Shown here: positions 10,535 through 20,961 of the stretch, piece by piece
How positions within the stretch are numbered: the first letter of the stretch is position 1
How the letters are laid out: each line of letters begins with the position of its first letter
Assembly: GCA_004322005.1 (NCBI GenBank)
Contig: SCRF01000120.1
Coordinates: forward strand, 36,910-100,909
Direction of reading: 5' to 3'
Length of the DNA: 64,000 bases
From: Rhodanobacter sp.
GTDB lineage: Bacteria; Pseudomonadota; Gammaproteobacteria; Xanthomonadales; Rhodanobacteraceae
Translations under genes and position numbers: made by a program
Notes under the pieces: generated by a model
What the model was told of the DNA's origin: nothing
Database searches by the model: none
What the model saw: only the letters and a program-made list of their open reading frames with translations

Positions 10535-10602
10535 GAGCGCACCCTGTGCGCGAATGCTCTTGTGTCGGGCGAAGAGCATTCGCGCACAGGGTGCGCTCCT
10601 AC
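10531..10602. repeat. REP-like inverted pair, type A
   Basis: gtaggagcgcaccctgtgcgcgaatgctctt...gaagagcattcgcgcacagggtgcgctcctac. Confidence 0.95.
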
Positions 10603-10623
10603 CGGCGTTCTGTATTCGCCGCG

Positions 10624-11121
10624 TCAGAAGCCGCTGCGACCGTAGTGGCGGCGACCGCCATTCAGATGGCTGGTGCCGACGCTGATCGACATGCTCATGC
10701 CGCCCTGCGGGTCGTCGCAGCTGCCCAGTCGTTTGGTGACGTTGATCGTGCCGGTCTGGTAGTTGCCGCTGAAGTGATTGCCGGCCGCCACACCCATTCC
10801 GACGCTGCCATGGACCTGGGCCTTGTTGTAGGTGGCATCGTCGCAGGCCGGCGCCGCGGCGGCCGTGTCGTTGCCGATGCGGCCGCTGGTGTCGCCGTAA
10901 TAGACGCCGGGGGTCTTGCTGGTCGGCGCGGCGGTGGCGCCGATCGCCGGCACGCTGCCGGTCATGATCGGGTTGGCCGCCGCTGCGGGTGCGGGTGCGG
11001 TCGAGTTTGCCGCCGGCACATCGCCGGGCGGCAGCTTCAGGTTCAGCGGCTTGCCGTTGGTTTGTGCCCACACCGAACCGACCAGCAGACTGCCGGCGAC
11101 GATACTGAACAGTCGCTTCAT
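10624..11121 (-). CDS. hypothetical secreted protein
   Basis: MKRLFSIVAGSLLVGSVWAQ signal peptide; Ala/Pro linker; no recognised domain. Confidence 0.7.
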   Translation of the reverse strand: MKRLFSIVAGSLLVGSVWAQTNGKPLNLKLPPGDVPAANSTAPAPAAAANPIMTGSVPAIGATAAPTSKTPGVYYGDTSGRIGNDTAAAAPACDDATYNKAQVHGSVGMGVAAGNHFSGNYQTGTINVTKRLGSCDDPQGGMSMSISVGTSHLNGGRRHYGRSGF

Positions 11122-11241
11122 GTTCATGTGAGCTCCAGGGCCTTGCATGCTCAACGCGCGACGCGTGTTGGCGTGGACATCGCATGTTGGAAAGGCAGCA
11201 TGACAGGAAGTTCCTGCCGCAGCCTTTCCTGCCGTCGCCGC

Positions 11242-13482
11242 TCAGGCCGTCGTCTCGATCCGTTCCACCCGGCGCAGGCCGCGCGGCAGCACGCCGCCGC
11301 GGGTGGCGCGGTTGCCGCCGTATTCGACCAGGTCGGCCCATTTCAGGGTGAGCTTGCGCTGGCCGGCATACAGGGTCACCTCGCCCTTGCCCTCGGCCAC
11401 CACCGCCACGCCGACCACGCGCTCGTCGCCGCTGGCGAGTCTGGCCTTCGGAATCTCGATCAACTTGTTGCCCTTGCCCTTGTCCAGCTCGGGCAGCTCG
11501 GCGACCGAGAACATCAGCAGATGGCCTTCGGAGGTGACCACCACGATGCGGTCGCGCGCCGGGTCGGGGCTGATCTGCGGCGCCAGCACTGTCGCGCCGT
11601 CGCTGAGGCTGATGATCTGCTTGCCGGCCTTCTGCCGGCCGGTCAGCGCCTCGAAGCGGGTGACGAAGCCGTAGCCGAAATCGGTGGCCAGGATCAGCCG
11701 GGTGTCGTTGTCGCCGGCGATCAGCGCATCGAAGCTGGCGCCCGGTGCGGGACTGAAGCGGCCGGTCAGCGGTTCGCCGTTGCCGCGTGCCGAGGGCAGG
11801 GTGTGCGCGGGGGTGGAATAGCTGCGGCCGCTGGAGTCGATGAACGCCACCTGCTGGGTGGTGCGCGCGTTGACCGCCGCCAGCAACTGGTCGCCTTCGC
11901 GGTAGTTGAGCGCTTCGGCGTCGATGTCGTGACCCTTGGCCGCGCGCGCCCAGCCTTTCTGGCTCAGCACCACGGTGACCGGCTCGCTGGCCACCAGCGC
12001 GCTCTCGTCCAGCGCCTGCGCCACCTCGCGTTCGACCAGCGGCGAGCGGCGGGCGTCGCCGAATTTCTCGGCGTCGGCGCGCAGCTCGTCCTTGATCAGG
12101 CCCTTCAGCTTGGCCGGCGATTTCAGCAGCACGTTGATGCGCGCGCGCTCCTCTTCCAGTTGGTCGGCCTCGCCGGTGATCTTCATTTCCTCGAGGCGGG
12201 CCAGCTGGCGCAGGCGGGTTTCGAGGATGTAGTCGGTCTGCTCCTCGCTGAGCCGGAAACGCGCCATCAGCACGACCTTCGGATCGTCCTCGGTGCGCAC
12301 GATGCGAATGACTTCATCGAGGTTGAGGTACGCGATGCGCAGGCCTTCGAGCAGGTGCAGGCGGCGTTCGACCTTGGCCAGCCGATGCTCGAGCCGCCGG
12401 GTGACCGTGCTGGTGCGGAAGCTCAGCCACTCGGTGAGGATGCGCTTGAGGTCCTTCACCTGCGGACGGCCATCCAGGCCGATCATGTTGAGATTGATGC
12501 GGAAGCTCTTTTCCAGATCCGTGGTGGCGAACAGGTGCTGCATGGTCTCGTCGGCGTCGACGCGGCTGGAGCGCGGCACGATCACCAGCCGGATCGGGTT
12601 CTCGTGATCGGACTCGTCGCGCAGGTCCTCGATCATCGGCAGTTTCTTGGCGCGCATCTGCGCCGCGATCTGCTCGAGGATCTTGGACGGGCTGACCTGG
12701 TGCGGCAGCGCGGTGATCACGATGTTGCCCTCCTCGCGCCGGTACACCGCGCGGGCGCGCACCGAGCCGCCGCCGCTCTGGTACATCGCCAGCAGGTCGG
12801 CGCGCGGGGTGATGATCTCGGCCTCGGTCGGGTAGTCCGGTCCGCGCACGTGCTCGCACAGGTCGGCGACGCTGGCGTGGGGGTCGTCCAGCAGGCGGAT
12901 GCAGGCGCTGGCCAGCTCGCGCAGGTTGTGCGGCGGGATGTCGGTGGCCATGCCCACCGCGATGCCCATCGAGCCGTTCAGCAGCACGTGCGGCAAGCGT
13001 GCAGGCAGCCAGCTCGGCTCGTCCATGGTGCCGTCGAAGTTCGGTACCCAGTCCACCGTGCCCTGGCCCAGCTCGCCCAGCAGCGCCTCGGCGATCGGGC
13101 TCAGCTTGCTCTCGGTGTAGCGCATCGCGGCGAAGCTCTTGGGGTCGTCCGGCGAGCCGAAGTTGCCCTGGCCGTCGACCAGCGGGTAGCGGTACGAGAA
13201 CGGCTGCGCCATCAGCACCATCGCTTCGTAGCACGACGAATCGCCGTGCGGATGGAACTTGCCGATCACGTCGCCGATGGTGCGCGCGGATTTTTTCGGC
13301 TTGGCGGTGGCGGCCAGCCCCAGCTCGCTCATCGCGTAGATGATGCGCCGCTGCACCGGCTTCAGGCCGTCGCCTACGAACGGCAGCGCGCGGTCCAGCA
13401 CCACGTACATCGAGTAGTCGAGGTAGGCCCGCTCGGCGTACTCCTTCAGCGGGATCTGTTCGTAGTTGGCTTGCAGGATCAT
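11242..13482 (-). CDS. parC: DNA topoisomerase IV subunit A
   Basis: [47 protein letters not shown] motifs; 746 aa. Confidence 0.96.
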   Translation of the reverse strand: MILQANYEQIPLKEYAERAYLDYSMYVVLDRALPFVGDGLKPVQRRIIYAMSELGLAATAKPKKSARTIGDVIGKFHPHGDSSCYEAMVLMAQPFSYRYPLVDGQGNFGSPDDPKSFAAMRYTESKLSPIAEALLGELGQGTVDWVPNFDGTMDEPSWLPARLPHVLLNGSMGIAVGMATDIPPHNLRELASACIRLLDDPHASVADLCEHVRGPDYPTEAEIITPRADLLAMYQSGGGSVRARAVYRREEGNIVITALPHQVSPSKILEQIAAQMRAKKLPMIEDLRDESDHENPIRLVIVPRSSRVDADETMQHLFATTDLEKSFRINLNMIGLDGRPQVKDLKRILTEWLSFRTSTVTRRLEHRLAKVERRLHLLEGLRIAYLNLDEVIRIVRTEDDPKVVLMARFRLSEEQTDYILETRLRQLARLEEMKITGEADQLEEERARINVLLKSPAKLKGLIKDELRADAEKFGDARRSPLVEREVAQALDESALVASEPVTVVLSQKGWARAAKGHDIDAEALNYREGDQLLAAVNARTTQQVAFIDSSGRSYSTPAHTLPSARGNGEPLTGRFSPAPGASFDALIAGDNDTRLILATDFGYGFVTRFEALTGRQKAGKQIISLSDGATVLAPQISPDPARDRIVVVTSEGHLLMFSVAELPELDKGKGNKLIEIPKARLASGDERVVGVAVVAEGKGEVTLYAGQRKLTLKWADLVEYGGNRATRGGVLPRGLRRVERIETTA

Positions 13483-13555
13483 GGGTTACGTCGATTCGAT
13501 GGCGCGCGAGAGGCGCGGATAGCCGGACGATGGTGCCAGAAAGCGCCCAGATCGT

Positions 13556-13584
13556 GTAGGAGCGCACCCTGTGCGCGAAAACCG
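13556..13584. repeat. solitary REP half-unit, type A
   Basis: gtaggagcgcaccctgtgcgcgaaa without inverted partner. Confidence 0.85.
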
Positions 13585-13590
13585 CCGCGT

Positions 13591-13663
13591 GTAGGAGCGC
13601 GCTTGCGCGCGATGCTCCTACTCCATCTTTGACGAAGAGCATCGCGCGCAAGCGCGCTCCTAC
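13591..13663. repeat. REP-like inverted pair, type B (GTAGGAGCGCGCTTGCGCGCGATGC)
   Basis: gtaggagcgcgcttgcgcgcgatgctc...gagcatcgcgcgcaagcgcgctcctac. Confidence 0.93.
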
Positions 13664-13675
13664 ACACGGAACGGA

Positions 13676-14311
13676 TCATTCGCGGACCGCTTCGATGCCC
13701 AGCTTGCGCAGCTGCGCCTGCACGCGGTCCGGTCCGGCCAGGTGGGCGGCGCCGACGGCGATGAAGACGGTGCCGGGCTTTTGCAGCATGGCGGCGATTT
13801 TGCCGGCCCAGTGCCGGTTGCGTTCCACCAGCAGGCGCTGGTAGAGCTGCGGTTCGCGCTGGCGCAGGTCTTCGTCTTCGAGTCTGGCGATGGCGGCGGT
13901 GTCGCCGGCTTTCCAGGCGCCGATCAGCTCGGTGAGTTCGGTGCTGCCCTGGTCGGCATCGTGCAGGGTCGCGCGCAGGAACGCCAGTTCGACGGCGGGC
14001 GGCAGGTCGGCCAGGAAGCGGATCTGCTGCCCGGCGGTTTCCAGCCCGTCGACCGGCTTGCCGGCCGCCAGCATCTGCGCTTTCAACAGCTTATCGACCC
14101 CGTGCGCGGGATCGAGCCCGGCCTTCAGCAGCGGCGTCACGGCCAGGGTCAGCGCGGCCAGCCAGGGGCGCATGATCTGCAGGGTGCGCACGCCACCGGG
14201 CACACCGGCGGTTTGCGCGGCCGATGCCAGGGCGGCGTTTTCGCGCGGGCTGAGTTTGTCGGCGAGCGGGTGGGCCGGGTCCAGCCCGTATTGCAGCAGC
14301 AGCGCCTGCAT
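13676..14311 (-). pseudogene. TraB/GumN family protein, 5'-truncated
   Basis: C-terminal TraB/GumN features (LLVERNRHWAGKIAAMLQKPGTVFIAVGAAHLAGPDRVQAQLRKLG) without signal peptide or N-terminal GSxH-type region; upstream is HigA-like sequence on the other strand. Confidence 0.65.
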
Positions 14312-14467
14312 GTGCGCGGCATGACCGCGGACACCGCTTTGCGCCTCGGCCGTTACTTCGGTACGACGGCCGATGTATGGATCAACCTGCAAAAGCGGTT
14401 CGAGCTGGAAACGGCGCGCCGCGAACTGGGCGATACGCTGGCTCACATCCACCCGCGTGCGGCGTGA
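14312..14467 (+). pseudogene. HigA-type antitoxin, C-terminal fragment
   Basis: RGMTADTALRLGRYFGTTADVWINLQKRFELETARRELGDTLAHIHPRAA matches HigA C-terminus; N-terminal HTH absent. Confidence 0.75.
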
Positions 14468-14614
14468 TGGCCATGCGCTGGTGGGATAGCGCCCTTGCGT
14501 CCGATGACCAGGGGCGCGCGAGGCACCGTTCTTGACGGTGTCATGTTCGTGTTGTTCCATTGGCCGACCGCCCTGTGTTGCGCATGGCGGTTCCGTCCTG
14601 CAGGAAACACATCG

Positions 14615-15796
14615 ATGAAGATATCCGTATCCGGCGTGGCCGGAGCGATCGGGCCTTGCCTCGCGCGCCTGCGCCCCTGGTTGATCGGCATCCCGCTGCT
14701 CGGGGCCTGTTCGGCCAGTCCTGCGCGGTCGGCTCCCGTGCCGCCGGCGGTCGCGGCGCCGGTGCGTCACGTGTTCGTGATCGTGCTGGAGAACGAGCCC
14801 TACCAGGTCACCTTCGGCGCGCAGTCGCTGGCGCCGTATCTGGCGCACGAGCTGCCGCGGCAGGGCGCGCTGTTGCCGAACTACCACGCCATCGGCCACT
14901 ACAGCCTGGACAACTACATCGCGATGATCAGCGGCCAGGCGCCGAACCCGGCCACCCAGGACGATTGCAAGGTGTTCAGCGAGTTCAGCCGCCACGCGCC
15001 GGGGCTGGATGCGAACGGGCAGGCGCGGGGCGAGGGCTGCGTCTACCCGGCGGATGTCCGGACGCTGGCCGACCAGCTCGAGTCCGCCGGGCTGGGCTGG
15101 AAGGGCTACATGGAGGACATGGGCGCGGACCCGGCGCGCGAAGCCGCGACTTGCGGACACGTCGCCATCGGTGCCCCGGACGTCACCAACCACGCCAGCG
15201 CGAAGGACCAGTACGCCGACAAGCACGATCCTTTCGTGTACTTCCATTCGATCATCGACGACCCGGCGCGCTGCGCGCGGCACGTCGTCAATCTCGACCG
15301 TCTCGCGCGGGACCTGCAGCGCGCCGACAGCACGCCGAACTTCGCGTTCATCACGCCGAATCTGTGTCATGACGGCCACGATGCGCCGTGCGCGAACGGC
15401 GAGCCGGGCGGGCTGGTTTCCGCCGATGCGTTCTTGCGCCGGTGGGTGCCGCGCATCCTTGCCTCGCCCGCGTTCCGCCAGGACGGCCTGCTGGTGATCA
15501 CGTTCGACGAAGGCACCGACGCACAAGCCTGCTGTGGCGAGCAGCCCTTGCCCGGCGGGCCGCCGCCGGGACTGCAAGGCCCGGGTGGCGGTCGGGTCGG
15601 CGCGGTGCTGCTGTCGCCATACATCGTGCCGGGTACGGTGTCGCGCACGCCGTACAACCATTACAGCCTGCTGCGCACGGTCGAGGATTTCTTCGGGTTG
15701 CCGCATCTCGGCTACGCCGGCTCGCCGCAGCTGCGCGCGTTCGGCAAGGACGTATTCAGCGCCGAGCCGGCGGCAGATCAGCGCGGCGCGCGATAA
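14615..15796 (+). CDS. alkaline phosphatase/phosphoesterase family protein (acid phosphatase/phospholipase C-like)
   Basis: VRHVFVIVLENEPYQVTFG; FITPNLCHDGHD; LLVITFDEGTD. Confidence 0.87.
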   Translation: MKISVSGVAGAIGPCLARLRPWLIGIPLLGACSASPARSAPVPPAVAAPVRHVFVIVLENEPYQVTFGAQSLAPYLAHELPRQGALLPNYHAIGHYSLDNYIAMISGQAPNPATQDDCKVFSEFSRHAPGLDANGQARGEGCVYPADVRTLADQLESAGLGWKGYMEDMGADPAREAATCGHVAIGAPDVTNHASAKDQYADKHDPFVYFHSIIDDPARCARHVVNLDRLARDLQRADSTPNFAFITPNLCHDGHDAPCANGEPGGLVSADAFLRRWVPRILASPAFRQDGLLVITFDEGTDAQACCGEQPLPGGPPPGLQGPGGGRVGAVLLSPYIVPGTVSRTPYNHYSLLRTVEDFFGLPHLGYAGSPQLRAFGKDVFSAEPAADQRGAR

Positions 15797-16896
15797 CCGC
15801 CGGCCACGCCGTGCGGGCTCAGCACCAGTTGCCACAGCTGGTCGCGCCGGCTGCGGAACACGCCGATGGCACCGGCCAGGTAATAGCGCCACATGCGCCG
15901 GAAGCGTTCGTCGTAGCTGGCATCCAGCGTCGGCCACGCAGCCTCGACGTTGGCGAGCCAGCCGCTCAGCGTGCGGTCGTAGTCGGCGCCGAAGTTGTGC
16001 CAGTCCTCGACCACGAACAGGTCTTCGAGCGCGCCGGTCACCTGGCTGGCGGCGGGAATCACCGAATTCGGGAAGATGTATTTCTCGATCCACGGATCGG
16101 TCTGCGCCGGTGCGCTGTTGCTGCCGATGCAATGCAGCAGCGACAGGCCGTCGTCCTTCAGGCAGCGCCTGACGGTTTCGAAATAGCTGCGGTAGTTCTT
16201 GCCGCCGACGTGTTCGAACATGCCGATCGAATACACCGCGTCGAAGCATTCGTCGATCTCGCGGTAATCCTGGAGGCGGATCTCGATCGGCAGCCCGGCG
16301 CAAAGTTCGCGGGCATAGTCGGCCTGCTGCTGCGACACGGTGATGCCGACGCCCTCGACGCCGTAGTGTTCCGCCGCGTACTTCAGCGCCTCGCCCCAGC
16401 CGCAACCGATGTCCAGCACGCGCTGGCCCGGTTGCAGTTGCAGCTTGCGGCAGACCAGGTCGAGCTTGGCCGCCTGGGCATCGTCGAGCCGGTCGGCCGC
16501 CGCCCAGTAGCCGCAGGAATACACCAGCCGCTTGCCCAGCATGGCCCGGAACAGGTCGTTGCCGAGGTCGTAATGCACCTTGCCGATCTCGTAGGCGCGT
16601 TCGCCGCGCTGCAGGTTGATGAAGCGGGCCTTCAGATGGGCGAGCAGGACGTCGAGCGTTTTCAGTTCCTGATCCAGGCCGGCGGTCAGCAGTCGCGTAC
16701 ACAAGCCGGGCAGGTCGTCGGCATCCCACCAGCCGTCCATGTAGGACTCGCCCAGCCCCAGCGAGCCGTGCGCCAGCACGCGCGCATAAAAGCGTTGATC
16801 GTGCACGCGCAGGTCGATCGGGGCGCTGCCGTCGAGGTGGATCCCGGCGTGTTCGAGCAAGTCGCGGGCGCGTTCTTTCAGGTTGTCCTGTTTCAT
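15778..16896 (-). CDS. cfa: cyclopropane-fatty-acyl-phospholipid synthase
   Basis: HYDLGNDLF; VLDIGCGWGEALKYAAEHYGVEGVGITVSQQQ; MFEHVGGKNY. Confidence 0.94.
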   Translation of the reverse strand: MKQDNLKERARDLLEHAGIHLDGSAPIDLRVHDQRFYARVLAHGSLGLGESYMDGWWDADDLPGLCTRLLTAGLDQELKTLDVLLAHLKARFINLQRGERAYEIGKVHYDLGNDLFRAMLGKRLVYSCGYWAAADRLDDAQAAKLDLVCRKLQLQPGQRVLDIGCGWGEALKYAAEHYGVEGVGITVSQQQADYARELCAGLPIEIRLQDYREIDECFDAVYSIGMFEHVGGKNYRSYFETVRRCLKDDGLSLLHCIGSNSAPAQTDPWIEKYIFPNSVIPAASQVTGALEDLFVVEDWHNFGADYDRTLSGWLANVEAAWPTLDASYDERFRRMWRYYLAGAIGVFRSRRDQLWQLVLSPHGVAGGYRAPR

Positions 16897-16951
16897 GCTT
16901 TGCCTCGCCGTTAGCGGTGTCGATTCCAGAGTGCGGGTTTGCCTTGGGCGA

Positions 16952-17290
16952 TCAACCCTTGCCCAGCAGCGCAAAGCTTGCCGGGGAACGCGCATACACC
17001 GCATTGACGCCTTCGTCGCGAACCAGCTGCAGCAGAAATTCGACTTGATCCTCGCGCAGCAGGAATTCGACTTTCACCGGCAGGTCGTCGGCCAGCTCGA
17101 AGAATTGCTCCTCGTGCAGTACGCCATGCCGGCCGAAACCGGCGATCGCGCGGAATACCGAACCGCCGCTCAGACCGTGGCGCTTGGCCTGTTCCAGCAG
17201 CCATTCGGACAACAGCATGCCGCCATGCCTGGCACGCGCATGACAGTAGAAATACAGATGTACACCCTGTTGAACGGTTTCCTGGTTCAT
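16952..17290 (-). CDS. DUF190 domain-containing protein
   Basis: Small protein with GGSVFRAIAGFGRHGVLHEE, DUF190-like; next to crcB. Confidence 0.8.
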   Translation of the reverse strand: MNQETVQQGVHLYFYCHARARHGGMLLSEWLLEQAKRHGLSGGSVFRAIAGFGRHGVLHEEQFFELADDLPVKVEFLLREDQVEFLLQLVRDEGVNAVYARSPASFALLGKG

Positions 17291-17304
17291 GGCCGACTCC
17301 GGAA

Positions 17305-17691
17305 TCAATAACGCAGCAGGCTGCGGGTGAGCGTGATGCCCAGCACGGTCATCGTCAGCGAGCCGACGACATGTACCGCGACGTGGCCGCTGAACCAAAG
17401 GTACTGCTGGCGCAGCAGCAAGTTGGTGGCTTCGGCCGAGAAGGTGGAGAAGGTGGTGAGGCCGCCGAGGAAGCCGGTCAACACGAACAGCTGCAGCTCC
17501 GGCGACACGGCCTGGAAATGGCGGAACAGGCCGATCGCGCAGCCCATCAGCAGGCCGCCGGTAAGGTTGGCCGCCAGCGTGCCCAGCGGCAGGGTGGGGA
17601 ACAGCGGGTTGAGCAGCACGCCCAGTCCGTAGCGCAGCCAGCAACCCAGGGCGCCGCCGACGCCGATGGCAAGGAATCCGGTATAACCCAC
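17305..17691 (-). CDS. crcB: fluoride efflux transporter (probable GTG start)
   Basis: GGALGCWLRYGLG, LPLGTLAANLTGGLLMG, GFLGGLTTFSTFSAE. Confidence 0.93.
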   Translation of the reverse strand: MGYTGFLAIGVGGALGCWLRYGLGVLLNPLFPTLPLGTLAANLTGGLLMGCAIGLFRHFQAVSPELQLFVLTGFLGGLTTFSTFSAEATNLLLRQQYLWFSGHVAVHVVGSLTMTVLGITLTRSLLRY

Positions 17692-17769
17692 GAGCGCATC
17701 TCCATCTGAATCTGAGGGGAAGTGTCCGGTTGCCGGGTGGCAGGCACGCCTGCGCCGCCGGAAGCCGGT

Positions 17770-17870
17770 GGTGCAGGCATCATCAACTTCAACGCCATCA
17801 TGCGAGAAGCGGTTTGTTCCGGGGATGCCGAAGGCTTCCTCGAAACGGGAGGCATGCCATCTCCCGGGCA
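17770..17870 (-). ncRNA. fluoride riboswitch (crcB RNA motif) upstream of crcB
   Basis: Minus strand has GGGAGATGGCATGCCTCCC ... ACAAACCGC ... GATGGCG ... TTGATGATGCCTGC, matching the conserved crcB motif, about 80 nt 5' of crcB. Confidence 0.82.
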
Positions 17871-17886
17871 TCCATCCTAGCAGCCT

Positions 17887-17910
17887 GTCGGACTTTGGTT
17901 GGCCGGGCTG
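17887..17910 (+). repeat. solo arm of a repeat family (GTCGGACTTTGGTTGGCCGGGCTG)
   Basis: Near-identical to the right arm of the element at 25653-25799. Confidence 0.7.
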
Positions 17911-17952
17911 TCCTATACTCGCGGCGACCTAGCCTGCACGACCGTTGCCGCC

Positions 17953-19221
17953 ATGAACCCAACCCGTCGCACCGTGCGGCGCAGTCTGCCCTGGCTGCTG
18001 GCCGCGCTGTCGATGATCGGCCCGTTCTCGATCGATGCGGTATTCCCGTCGTTTCCGTTGATCGGCGCACGCTTCGGCGTGGATGCCACCGCGCTGCAGC
18101 AGCTGATCAGCGTGTATCTGATCACCTACGCGGCGATGAGCCTGTTCCACGGCGCGATCTCCGATGCGGTCGGGCGCAAGCCGGTGATCGTCACCGGCAT
18201 GCTGCTGTATGCGCTCGCCTCGGCGGGCGCGGCGCTGTCGACCTCGTTTACCATGCTGCTGACGTGCCGCGGCCTGCAGGGCATGTGCGCCGGCGCCGGG
18301 CTGGTGGTGGGGCGCGCGGTGATCCGCGACAGTCTGCATGGTGCCGCTGCGCAACGGCTGATGTCGCGGGTGATGATGATTTTCGCGGTGGCGCCGGTGA
18401 TCGCGCCGATGGTCGGCGCACTGCTGCTGTCGCTGAGCGGCTGGCATGGCATCTTCTGGGTGCTGTCGGGCTTCACCGCGACGCTGTCGCTGGCCTTGCT
18501 GCTGTTGCTGGAGGAAACCCACCCGGCCGAACGGCGCACGGCATTTGCGCCGCAGCCCTTGCTGGCCAGCTACGCGTCGTTCGGTCGCGACCGCGTGTTC
18601 TGGCCGCTGCTGATTTCCAGTGCGGTCAATTTCGCCGGGTTGTTCCTGTACATCGCCTCGGCCCCGCGCATCGTGCGCGAATTGCTGCACTTGTCGGCGG
18701 CAGGTTTTCCGTGGCTGTTCATACCGGTGGTGATCGGCCTGGTCGGCGGTGCGTGGCTGTCCGGCCGGATGGCCGGGCGGGCCAGCGTGGGCGTCACGGT
18801 GAACCTGGGCTATGCCGTGATGTTGCTGGCCTGCGCGCTGCACCTGTTGCTGGCGCAGGTGTTTCCCGAGCCGCGCCTGCCGTGGTCGATGTTGCCGCTG
18901 ATCTTGCAGGCGGTCGGGGTGCAACTGGCGTTTCCGACCTTGACGCTGTTGCTGCTGGACCGCTTCCCGCACCAGCGCGGCGGCATTTCCTCGGTGCAGG
19001 CATTTGCCAGCCTGCTGCTCTGCAGTGTCGTTGCCGGGGTGCTGTCGCCGCTGCTCTCGGTCAGCATGCGGCATCTCGCGCTGGGCGCCACGGCGCTGAC
19101 GATCATCGGCGCGTTGTCGTGGTGGCGCTACAGCACGGTCACGCGGCGGCCGTTGACGCAATCGATGGCCAACCGGGATCCCGGCGTGGTCGTGCAGGCG
19201 GAAATCACCGAGCCGCACTGA
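17953..19221 (+). CDS. MFS transporter, Bcr/CflA-like drug resistance
   Basis: GPFSIDAVFPSFPLIGARFGVDATALQQLISVYL; SDAVGRKPVIVTG. Confidence 0.88.
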   Translation: MNPTRRTVRRSLPWLLAALSMIGPFSIDAVFPSFPLIGARFGVDATALQQLISVYLITYAAMSLFHGAISDAVGRKPVIVTGMLLYALASAGAALSTSFTMLLTCRGLQGMCAGAGLVVGRAVIRDSLHGAAAQRLMSRVMMIFAVAPVIAPMVGALLLSLSGWHGIFWVLSGFTATLSLALLLLLEETHPAERRTAFAPQPLLASYASFGRDRVFWPLLISSAVNFAGLFLYIASAPRIVRELLHLSAAGFPWLFIPVVIGLVGGAWLSGRMAGRASVGVTVNLGYAVMLLACALHLLLAQVFPEPRLPWSMLPLILQAVGVQLAFPTLTLLLLDRFPHQRGGISSVQAFASLLLCSVVAGVLSPLLSVSMRHLALGATALTIIGALSWWRYSTVTRRPLTQSMANRDPGVVVQAEITEPH

Positions 19222-19290
19222 ATCGGCGCGATCGGCGGCGCTGCGCACGGCCGCCTTTCGCGGCAATGGCATGAGGGCGGAAGGGGTCCC

Positions 19291-20829
19291 TCAGCCGTAA
19301 CTGCGCAATTTCGGCCACAAGCTGCTCCAGGGTATTCGCAGGTGGCGGCAGACGAAGATTTCCGGGTGATCGCGGGTTTCCTCGTTCTCCACGCCCTGGC
19401 GGTTGCTGACGCGGCCGGCCGGCGTGCAGTCCGCCGGCGCCTTGCGAATGGCTTTCGGGTCCGCGCCCAGCACGATCAGCGTCGTTGGCGGCGGATTGCC
19501 GTAGCCGCGATACCACCAGGAATTGACTCCGCTGATCGCGGCCGGCAGACCCAGCGCAGGGCCGTACAGTTCGATCGCGCCGGCCTCGCCATAGTTGCTG
19601 GCGAGCACGCCCGTCTGCGCGCGCTCGCCGGCCGGCAGGGCGCGGTAGATGCTGGCGACCTGAGCGACCAGTTGCCGCCAGCCGATCTGTTCGGCGAAGT
19701 CGTCCTGCACCGTACGGCTGATGCGCCAGCCGATGGAGTTCACCGGTGCCAGTGGCAGGGCTACCGCAGCACTGCTGACAGCGGCCATGGCAAGCAGGAT
19801 CCCGGTGGCGATGCGCAGACCCCGCGCGGCGCCTGGCCGCAGGCGGGCCAGCCAGCGTTCGCCCGCGACGGCACCGGCAGCGAACAGCATCGGATACGCC
19901 GGTGCCATGTAGTAGGCGCGGCCCTGGCCCAGCGCAAACAGCGCCAGCGGGACCAGGAACAGCCACGCCAGCATGCGATAGCGGACCGCGTCCTTCGCCC
20001 ACATCACGAACCCCAGCCCGCCCAGCCACAGCGGCAGCGTGAACAGGCTGGCATTGACATACAGCTGTTGGCTGAAAAAGCCGTCGGCGCGACCGATGCG
20101 GACGTCACGCGCATGGATGTGCCGGATGAAATCCAGATACACGAAATCATGCCGGATCTGCCATAGCAGGTTCGGCAGGAACAGCAGCAGCGACAGCGCC
20201 ACCCCACCCCACAGCCATGGACTGGCGAGCTGTCGGCGCAGCGTTGTGGCCAGGACGCCCGCGGCCAGCCCGGCAACGCAGAACAGCATGGTGTAGCGCG
20301 TGAGCATGCCCAGCCCGACGGCCAGGCCGATCGCCAGCCACCAACGCGGATTGCCGCTGTTCAGCAGGCGCACGACGAGCCATGCCAGCAGCACCCACCA
20401 GAGAAAATCGAAGGTGACGTACATGAACTCGCTGCCCACCAGCAGCGAGAACGGCATGCATGCCGTGGCCAGTGCGGCGGCCAGCTGCGCGCCGCGATGG
20501 CCGCCCATGTCGCGCGCGATCAGCCCGGCCAGCAGCATGGCGGCGCACTGCGCCAGTGCGGAGAAGAAGCGGAAGCCGGCCAGCGAGGTACCGAACAGCG
20601 CCAGTTCGATCCGGCCGACGAACGGCGTCAGCGGCGGATAGGCGACGTAGCCCCAGGCCAGATGCCTGGCGTCGGCGAGCACGGCCAGTTCGTCGCGATG
20701 GAATCCGTAGTGGCGGTCGAGCAGTACCTGAAGCAGCAGCCTCAGGCAGGCCAGCGCGAGCAGCACGACAAGATCCGCGGAGCGCGGAGTGAGCCTTGAC
20801 CAACGCATCGGAGGTGTCGCCACGGTCAT
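19291..20829 (-). CDS. glycosyltransferase family 39 / ArnT-like membrane protein
   Basis: DRHYGFHRDELAVLADARHLAWGYVAYPPLTPFVGRI; multiple TM segments. Confidence 0.85.
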   Translation of the reverse strand: MTVATPPMRWSRLTPRSADLVVLLALACLRLLLQVLLDRHYGFHRDELAVLADARHLAWGYVAYPPLTPFVGRIELALFGTSLAGFRFFSALAQCAAMLLAGLIARDMGGHRGAQLAAALATACMPFSLLVGSEFMYVTFDFLWWVLLAWLVVRLLNSGNPRWWLAIGLAVGLGMLTRYTMLFCVAGLAAGVLATTLRRQLASPWLWGGVALSLLLFLPNLLWQIRHDFVYLDFIRHIHARDVRIGRADGFFSQQLYVNASLFTLPLWLGGLGFVMWAKDAVRYRMLAWLFLVPLALFALGQGRAYYMAPAYPMLFAAGAVAGERWLARLRPGAARGLRIATGILLAMAAVSSAAVALPLAPVNSIGWRISRTVQDDFAEQIGWRQLVAQVASIYRALPAGERAQTGVLASNYGEAGAIELYGPALGLPAAISGVNSWWYRGYGNPPPTTLIVLGADPKAIRKAPADCTPAGRVSNRQGVENEETRDHPEIFVCRHLRIPWSSLWPKLRSYG

Positions 20830-20961
20830 GTGATGGCACAGCGTAACCCGGGAGGGATGGCGGCCGGAACAGGCGTCGGGATGCTTCCGTTGCGGACGCG
20901 GTGCCTGCGCTCCCGGAACCTGTCAATGCATGGGTGAAGACGAAAACCGGATGCGGCCCCA

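Noticed and set aside
9889-13632. 1247-aa plus-strand ORF antisense to parC
   Set aside because: Low-complexity Arg/Ala/Gly/Gln translation typical of antisense frames in high-GC DNA; parC is clear on the other strand
13676-16729. 1017-aa minus-strand ORF
   Set aside because: Only its C-terminal part is TraB/GumN-like; the rest is antisense to the phosphoesterase or an alternate frame of cfa
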